Positions 56,994 through 64,000 of a DNA stretch of 64,000 bases are shown here, piece by piece. The translations under genes and the position numbers were made by a program. The DNA is from Adiantum capillus-veneris (Eukaryota > Streptophyta > Polypodiopsida > Polypodiales > Pteridaceae), in the NCBI GenBank assembly GCA_014529385.2, contig CM043953.1, positions 71,215,372-71,279,371 on the forward strand, read 5' to 3'. The stretch's first letter is position 1. Every line of letters begins with the position of its first letter. The notes below the pieces were generated by a model, which was not told the origin of the DNA, made no database searches, and saw nothing but the letters and a program-made list of their open reading frames with translations.

Positions 56994-58655
56994 CTAATAT
57001 CTATTTCTCCTAAATGATTTTCTCATGTTAAACTGATCATTTAATATGGGGAAGTACCAGGGGAGAAAAAGTTAGAATATTGGTTAAGCTGGCAGACCGG
57101 CCACAATAGGGATCTAAAGGGGGGGCCATCTGCAAAAGAGCAATGTGCAACAATGGGCTTAAAAGACCCTCAGGTTTAGCCCATTAAGACTTCCAAAATG
57201 CTAAGGTTCCAAAATTCAAAGGTTGTGTCCAAAGGTCAAACACTAGGGAAGTTGGATGCTTTGTGTGTGTCCCAAAAAGTCTTCACAAGTCCTACATAGG
57301 AGGGGGCGAGCCCCGGAAGTAGGGGATGATAGAGAAACACACGCACACACACACACACACACACTCACAAGCTTCCTTTACACAAGGGGAAAGAGGGACA
57401 CATGTCAGCTCCCTAGCTCAGATGCCCACAAGGTGTACTCAAATCATATTGGATGGCCATGGAGGTGGGACCAATGAGAATTAGGCTATAGTAAATCTAG
57501 TTTAATTAATTTAAAAAATAAAAGAACCAATAAGACTATTGGATAGTCTCCCAAGGGGTCCAATGAGCATTCAACAGCCCAATGGCTTGCCTCATACCTA
57601 TTGGCCAGGAGGCAAAGGGGTCCAATGAGAGTTTAGTTGCATTTATTACTTACCTAAAGCTCTCACAAAAGGGGAAAGGGGGACACATGTCAGAAGGCTA
57701 TCACTTATGCTTCTTAATACTCATTGGCTAAGCCTGGAAAGGGCCAATAGGGTTGCAGCATGAGCAAATAGCAAGAGGGGCCGACCAAGAGAGAGGGGGC
57801 TGATTTTCTCAAGGCATTATCCACACACACTCACACAAACTCATGTGTGAAGCAAGAAGACTCTCTCTCTCTCTCCTTCTCAAGCTTTAATGGAAAGCTC
57901 ATGTGTGAAGCAAGAAGACTCTCTCTCTCTCTCCTTCTCAAGCTTTAATGGAAAGCTCATGTGTGAAGCAAGAAGACTCTCTCTCTCTCCTTCTTAAGCT
58001 TTAATGGAAAGCCTATCCCCTACTCCAAACTTGTGAGAAGAGAGGCCTACACCAACAACTCTTGGCTTTGTGATGCAAATCCAACCAAGAGCCAAGCTTC
58101 AATGCATCCTCATCTCCTCTACCATGCTAATTACTAAGCTAAGCTATGCTAATATGAGTGATTATGTGAGGAGATGTACATCTTTCTCGTAAGACTACAC
58201 CTTCTTCCTCTCAATCTACTCTCATACCTCGCTAGCTCTAACCATCTTCGAGGGTGTGTGAGGTCTTGGGTCTGAGACCGTCAGGGAATTGATGTTGTGT
58301 TTTATAAGTGTTTTGCTTAGTGCTTGAAGTTTCCATGTCCATTGCACTAGCTAGTATTGAAGGAACACAAAGAATTGTATTGTAAAATGTCTCTCTTGAT
58401 GGGAGAAACCATAATACAAAGCCTTTTGAAGGGGGGACCGGCTCCATGTAAATCCGGTCCTCAACTGTTGTCAACAGCTTAATTCTCTCTCTTTTGAAGT
58501 ATTATTCATGCTATCTAGCTAGGTGTTATACTTTTTGTTGCTGTCTCCACCCAAGCACTCTTGTTATTCTCATTAGGAGTCTATTTTTATGAAATGCTCA
58601 CTATGTTCATGCTATTTTCCGCTACACACAAGTTACTAGGCCATTAAATGTTACA
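56994..58655 (+). mobile_element. Solo LTR inserted in RT of element G
   Basis: It starts TGTCATAATACC and ends AATGTTACA. It is related to, but diverged from, the LTR of G itself (inverted relative to G) and more like the LTR at 62588. Flanking minus-strand bases CAGTG and CAACG differ by two transitions and fit an old 5-bp target duplication; dropping one joins RT motifs KTVFCT and FGLYEYIVMPF. No internal coding DNA remains, as after LTR-LTR recombination. Confidence 0.75.
57841..58012. repeat. 58-bp tandem triplication inside the solo LTR
   Basis: TCATGTGTGAAGCAAGAAGA starts at 57841, 57899 and 57957. The third unit is slightly shorter in its CT run. The units are nearly identical, so the triplication is recent compared with the LTR. 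Confidence 0.95.
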
Positions 58656-59108
58656 CACTGTACAAAACACGGTCTTTAGGATATCTTCATTCAATATCCT
58701 TATTTGATGATAGCCACTGTTAAGGTCAATCCTACTAAAGTAAGTAGAGCCTTGTAGCTTATCAAACACATCTTCTACCCGAGGTATGAGAATTTTTTTT
58801 TTGATAGTGATATGGTTTAGTGCTCGATAGTCCACACACATGTGGTATGTACCATCTTTCTTTTGCACTTTAGAACAAAAGGGAGCGGATCTAGTCCTCA
58901 CCATACCTTTGTCTACCAATTCTTGTACTTGCCTCACGATCTCCTCTTGTTGAGCTTGGAAAACTCGATAAGGAGGCTTGTTAGGCGGTGAGCTTCCTGG
59001 TAGGAGCTCAATTCGATGATCATCATCCCCTCGTTTAGGAGGTATGTCCATAGGGATATTATCGATGAACACATCTTGGAATACTTTTAGAAAATTAGAC
59101 AAGTCCAA
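58656..59108 (-). pseudogene. Element G reverse transcriptase, N-terminal part
   Basis: The frame contains PPKRGDDDHRIELLPGS, YRVFQAQQEEIVRQVQELVDKG, SAPFCSKVQKKDGTYHMCVDYRALN and STYFSRIDLNSGYHQIRI, the conserved start of Ty3/gypsy RT. It is cut at KTVFCTV by the solo LTR. A short decayed spacer (59109-59263) separates it from the protease frame. Confidence 0.9.
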
Positions 59109-59263
59109 CTCTTCTTAATTCTTGCCATTTACATTTGATAAAACATTAGGACCTTTTAGGGACTCTTTGACAAAAATCATGTACGTAGAAACTGAGCTTT
59201 TCAATGATTTATCAAAAGCAGGAGGATTTACAAGTGGTATAGTACGCCCAGACTCACTAGCAT

Positions 59264-61010
59264 CTATATACATGCGCTTTTTCCTATGTAGGTGAAGTAG
59301 ATTCTCCTTTTAGGGAACTTCATGTTGGCAGCCATGCGATTGAACCATGATGTCCCTAGGATATCATCCTCATGTTGGAGAGGAGAGATGAAAAAGTCTT
59401 CTTTGTCGACATAGCTTTGGACATGAAGCCTCAACTTCCCAATCAAGGGAGTAGCGGAGGCTTGTTGTCCCTTAAACGTTCTATCGGCAGTTACAGTATC
59501 TCCCATCTCGAAAGCTTGAATGCCCAACTTGGTGGCCAACTCCATTGATATGAAATTATGAGCAGAGCCAGGGTCAAACAAGATCAAAGCATCATGCTCC
59601 CTTACCTTTCCCCAAGCATAGGAGAGAGGTGATCCTTTGCAATGAGCATCCTCTTTTGGAGCTTCGGTAGTGGATGTTCTTGGAGTCTCATTGTGGGCAT
59701 TTCTCTTGGGACAAGAATGATAACCATGTCCTTGCTCCCCACACTTAAAACATTTGTGGTCCTTGCAAAAATATTCAAGCTCTTTAGGAGAGAGTTTATT
59801 TTTACCTTTGTAAACTCCCTTCTCCTTGGACCGATTGTTGTTGTTGTTGTTATTGGAATTGCCTTGAGAAGAATTTTGGGCATTGCTTTTTGCCTTTGAA
59901 TCATTTTTGTCTTTGCTTTCAATGGGATTGACATTCCTTGTAGCCCCTTGTTGGAAATTGATGCGTGAAGCAACCATAGTGTGGCGGATCACTTCGGTGA
60001 TAGAACTAGGCCGTTGGGAGTTGACGTACTTGGCCATCTCTTTAGGTAATCCCGCATAGAATTGTTGCTTTTTCTCCGCGAAGCCTATCTTTTGAAAGAA
60101 AGTAGCCTTGAGATGTAAATCCCAAAACTTGTCCACATATTTGTGAATAGACTTATGGGAGAGAAGCTTTAAACTCCGTCATTCGGTAAGCACTTTGTCC
60201 TTTGCTTTGCTTGCAAGGAATTACTTCATGATGGAAACTCGTAGAGTTTTCCATGTCTTTGGGGCTTCGTCATTGCCACAAAGGCTAGCCCACCATTGAC
60301 GAGCAAATTTCTGAAAGTGCATAGCTACATGGCATAGCTTGGAGCACTTCGTGAAGCCCTCATCTCCAAAGGCCACATCAAATTGTTGGATGAAGGCCAA
60401 TACTTTGTCAGTATCACCAAAGGTGCCATCATAGGTGAGAAACGAGATACTCTTTCCTCCCTCTTTGAACTTCTTGAGTTTTTGGGACCTTCGCCATGCG
60501 GGTAAGATTTGCGATGTCCTCCCCTCTTGTATTCTCTAGGGGAATAGTTGTAGCTTTCGTCGGAAGAGGAGGAAGGTGAAGAAGAAGGAGAAGAGCGTGA
60601 CCTCTTTCTTACCCTTTTCTTCCTTTGTTTCTTCTCTTCCCTTTCGGAATGACAAGGATAAGGATTGTGGGTTGACCGTTTCCCCTTTGGAGAAGTTGGC
60701 GACCGTCTAGACCGCCGTCTTCGTGGAGCCACATCTTCAAAGGAACTTAGCGATTTTCTTATTTCTCTTTCTTTAGATCCCTCCTCTCATATGGGAGAGA
60801 GTCTTCTTTTGGGGGTCTCATCAAGAGGACTCCTAAGCTCTCTTTCCTCTTGTAGAGGAAGGGAAATCCCATAAGCACAAAGTTGTTAAGTTTGGCTTGC
60901 AAAACAGGGTTGCCCATAGCTTGCTGCAACCTAGTAACAAGGTAATTGACAAACATGGGGGCATCATCATTAGCACCTTCATGTGAAAAATCAAAGTTAT
61001 TTATGTTCAC
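59264..61010 (-). pseudogene. Element G Gag and protease (frameshifted)
   Basis: The ATG near 61010 starts MNINNFDFSHEGANDD. After a frameshift an Arg/Ser-rich stretch follows (60732-60500: RKRSRSSPSSSP, DESYNYSPREY). The Gag core is broken over about 60137-60480. The frame 60136-59264 has LPKEMAKYVNSQRPSS, zinc knuckle CFKCGEQGHGYHSC, then a protease with LILFDPGSAHNFIS, where DPG replaces the catalytic DSG/DTG, and ILGTSWFNRM. The order fits Ty3/gypsy Gag-PR. Confidence 0.8.
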
Positions 61011-61444
61011 TCTACTCTCTTAGTTATTGTTGGTCATGCTAATATAACTTAGGTATAGATTACTTTGTGCTTTGGTACCCTCAAAAACCTTAGTCGCTAC
61101 TCTTTTTTATCTTTGAAAATCAGTCCTCAATCGATCCCCACCGTGGTTTAGACACTATTGATTACAAATACTAGTGGAGAGGGTCTAACATTGCTCGGTT
61201 GATTATGGTTCCTGTTGAGCTTGCTCGTAGCTCAATAATGGTTAAGCCAAAGGCAAGCCACGAGAGGCTCCATTATTCAGACTATCATTTCCAACGGTGT
61301 ACCTCAAACTAAGTCCTTCTCAACCAAGATAATAGATCCCTGTCCCACTTACCCTATTGCAATAAACATGCCCAACCTTTCATGGACAACTTAAGGACCT
61401 CTCTTCTTAAGCAAGAAAAGAGAAACCAATAGCTTTGAAAACAA
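61011..61444 (-). other. Element G leader with decayed primer binding site
   Basis: The minus strand just inside the LTR reads TGTTTTCAAAGC (61443-61432), 9 of 12 bases identical to the initiator-Met PBS TGGTATCAGAGC. The rest is non-coding. Confidence 0.55.
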
Positions 61445-62587
61445 TGTAGTGGAAATGGCCTATGAACTTAGCGAATAGAAAAATTAAGAGAATTAGAGTG
61501 AATATATTTGTGCGACTACTTTGAGCGCATAGAGGGTGAACTTAATTAGCGGTAGCAACATATCCATAGTACTTAATTAACTTTGCATGAACAATACTTT
61601 TGCAAGAGAGAGAGTTTAGAGAACTTGACAACAATTTTCGACCGGATTTATGTGGAGCCGGTCCCCCCCTCCAATAGGCTTTTATATTATAGATTCTCTC
61701 ATCAAGAGAGACTTGGTACAATACAATCTTTGTGTTCCTTGTGACCTGGGTGATGCAATGAAGATGGAAAGCTTTATGCATCCCGAGCATAACATAGACT
61801 TTGTAGAAAGCATTAACCATCACCGGCCTCAGTCCCAAGGCCTCAAACATCTTCAAAGGTGGAGAGAGCTAGCGGGGAATGAGGGTAGGGAAGAGGAAGA
61901 AGAAACATTCATAGGAGAAAGAAATAGTACCTCACTTATCATCACTCTTCTTGCTTAGCATACATAATAGCATAATAATGAAGATGGAGAAGATGGCAAG
62001 CTTAAGCATTGAAGCATGGCTCTTGGTTGGATTTGCATTCCATAGCCAAGAGTGTTGGTGTAGGCTCTTAACTTCTCTACTACTAGCCTGGAGAAGGAGA
62101 TGGAGCTCTTGCACTTTGCAACTCACACAATCAAAGTGTGTGTGTGTGTGTGTGGGAGAGTATACCCCCCAAGCTAGCCCCCTCCTTGCTTTGGTCGACC
62201 CTCTCTTCAAGCACTAGCTGGCACTTGATTGGATCTCCTCAATCCTAGCCAATCACATGCTTAGTGCATATCAAGCAACAAGGGTACCCTTGGGGAAAAG
62301 TGTCCCCCTTTCCCCTTTGAGAGAGAGGACTTGATAAATGCATAAACAATTAATTAAATTAACTCAATTATCATTGGACCCCTTGGGAGGCCAATCAATA
62401 GGTTTTAGGCACACCGGAGGGCAACATGAAGAGGAGCTTGACAAGTGTCCTATTTGCTTTCTTTGTACCAAGCTTGCCTTGTGCGAGGGTGTGTGTGTTC
62501 TCTCTCTAGCTGCTACAAAGAGGGATCACCCCCCCTTGAGTGGGGATCATGTTGAATTTCTGGAACACCTTAGCACCTTAGTCATTA
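61445..62587 (-). repeat. 5' LTR of element G, cut off by another LTR
   Basis: It begins TGTAGTGGAAATGG and follows 18004-19462 closely up to CACCTTAGTCATTA, corresponding to about 19120 in the left LTR. At 62588 an unrelated-phase LTR start (TGTAACATTT) interrupts it, so about 300 bp of it should lie beyond the window. Confidence 0.8.
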
Positions 62588-64000
62588 TGTAACATTTAAT
62601 GCACTAATAACTTGTGTGTAGCGAAAATTGATAGCATCGTGTGAGCATTTCATTAAGAACAAGTTCCTAATGAGCATAGAGAGATTACATAATTTGAGAA
62701 AGCAACATAGCAATTTACACCTAGCTAATTTGGCATTGACAATACTTGAAAAGAGAGAGAAATAGAACAATTGACAACGGTGAGGACCGGATTTACATGG
62801 AGCCGGTCCCCCCTCCATAAAGGCTTTGTATTATAGCGTCTCCCATCAAAGGAGACTTTTGTATAATACTATTCTTGTGCTCCTTGACAAAACTCATTGG
62901 TGGAATGAAGATGGAAGATTCATGCACCAAATTATGCTTGAAAAACACACCCAGTGTCCCTAGCCTCAGTCCCAAGACCTCACACACCTTCAAAAATGGT
63001 GAGAGCTAGCAAGGAATGAGGATGTTGAAAGGAAGAAGATGTCTCTTACGAGAAAGAAGTATTATCCTCACATAATCACTCTAATTAGCATAGCTTAGCT
63101 TAGTAACTAGCATGGTAGAGGAGATGAGCATGCCATTGAAGCTTGGCTCTTGGTTGGATTTGCATTCCATAGCCAAGAGTTGTTGGTGTAGGCCTCTACT
63201 CCTCAATGCTTGGAGAAGGAGATGGAGTTCTTCTTGCCCACATGAGTTGTGTGTGTGTGTGTGTAGCAATGTGTTTACTAAAATGCAGCCCTCTCTCTTC
63301 TTGGTCAACCCTTCTTGCAAATTACTCATGGTGGCTTCCCATTGGCTCGTGCAAAGCTTAGCCAATCACAAATTAGGAGCATAATTGATAGCCTTGTGAC
63401 ATGTGTCCCCCTTTTCCCTTTTGTGAGAGCTTTAGGTAATTAAATAATTCATTTAAACTCTCATCGGACCTTTTAGTCTTCTGGCCAATAGGAATCAAGC
63501 AAGCCATTGGGCTGCTTGGACCCCTTGGTAGACTGTCCAATAGTCTTCTAGGGAGCTTAATTTCTATTGGTCCTTTTATCAAGCATTTTTAAATTGATTA
63601 GACTAATTTTACTCTAGCCTAATTCTCATTGGTCCACCTCTATGGCCATCCAATAGGATTTGAGGGGAAATTGGGGGAAACTGGCCTAAGAGCCTGCCAT
63701 GTGTCCATTCTTCCCTTTTGGGAGAGCTTGGGAGTGTGTGTGTGTGTGTTTCTCTCTCATCCCCTACCATTAGGGCTTGCCCCCTCCTTCCTAGGGATGT
63801 GGGAATAATTTTTAGTCTTCCCATGACCATCCAATTTCCCCCTACTTCTTTGGCCTTTGGACAATTGATTTAAATTTAGGAAGTTTAGTCTATGGAAGTC
63901 TTAATGGAGCTGAACCTTAGGCCTTTTAAGCCCCATTGAAGCACATTGCTCTTTTGCAGACTCTCCCCCTTTGGATCCCTATTTTCTCTCCTTCGGATCC
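62588..64000 (-). mobile_element. LTR of another element of the same superfamily, running off the window
   Basis: It begins TGTAACATTTAATGCACTAATAACTT and matches the reverse complement of the solo LTR 56994-58655 over its visible length, including the GGACCGGATTTACATGGAGC block near 62783. The matching solo LTR is 1662 bp, so about 250 bp more are expected outside. It could be a solo LTR or the edge of a full element; the left target copy would be CATTA (62583-62587). Confidence 0.75.

Larger units (their letters stand above)
18004..62587 (-). mobile_element. Element G: old Ty3/gypsy (chromovirus-like) retrotransposon, split by nested insertions
   Basis: Read on the minus strand, the order is 5' LTR (62587-61445, incomplete), leader, gag and protease (61010-59264), RT (59108-56305, interrupted), RNase H (56114-55951, then 21531-21313), integrase and C-terminal domain (20645-19500), PPT-like AAGAGAGAGG and 3' LTR (19462-18004). 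The domain order PR-RT-RH-IN is that of Ty3/gypsy. The two halves of RNase H lie 34 kb apart and match adjacent parts of the domain, which shows that everything between was inserted later. Multiple stops and frameshifts show it is dead. Its right LTR is itself interrupted at 62588, so the true right end lies outside the window. Confidence 0.85.

Overview
This is a eukaryotic nuclear window from a land plant with a large, repeat-rich genome. The evidence is one intron-containing gene of a plant-specific nuclear protein family, surrounded by degraded LTR retrotransposons, CT/GA and CA microsatellites and heavy C-to-T decay. The repeat style would suit a fern or another non-flowering vascular plant, but that is an impression and the species is not established. 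No rRNA, tRNA or CRISPR array was seen.

Layout. 1-4950: AT-rich intergenic DNA with no recognisable gene. 4950-15840, minus strand: one gene with nine coding exons (1833 codons, all splice phases agree), a 5'UTR intron and a 3.67 kb last intron, encoding a protein of the 'dentin sialophosphoprotein-like' plant nuclear family. 15841-18003: intergenic DNA with no recognised gene. 18004 to the right edge: one nested stack of mobile elements.

The stack, outermost (oldest) to innermost (youngest). (1) G: a Ty3/gypsy chromovirus-like element on the minus strand, LTRs at 18004-19462 and 61445-62587 (the latter cut by another LTR that runs off the window). (2) Two insertions in G: NA1 (21532-55950), which splits G's RNase H, and a solo LTR (56994-58655), which splits G's reverse transcriptase. 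(3) Two insertions in NA1: Copia1 (24047-29259, TSD GTCAT) and a non-coding insertion (about 31636-50529) that carries a 75-bp satellite array and may have terminal inverted repeats. (4) Copia2 (34802-49639, TSD TTAAG), inserted in the satellite array. (5) NA2 (37564-46844, TSD CCACA), inserted in Copia2's integrase.

NA1 and NA2 belong to one family. It encodes a long Gag with four zinc knuckles and an aspartic protease, but has no reverse transcriptase, RNase H or integrase, so it must use enzymes of other elements. Because NA2 sits three insertions deeper than NA1, the family was mobile at two well separated times. The satellite monomer holds a 28-bp perfect palindrome with two CACGTG (G-box) cores. 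The elements are mutated (stops, frameshifts, a changed RT catalytic motif in Copia1); Gag of NA2 is the longest intact element ORF.
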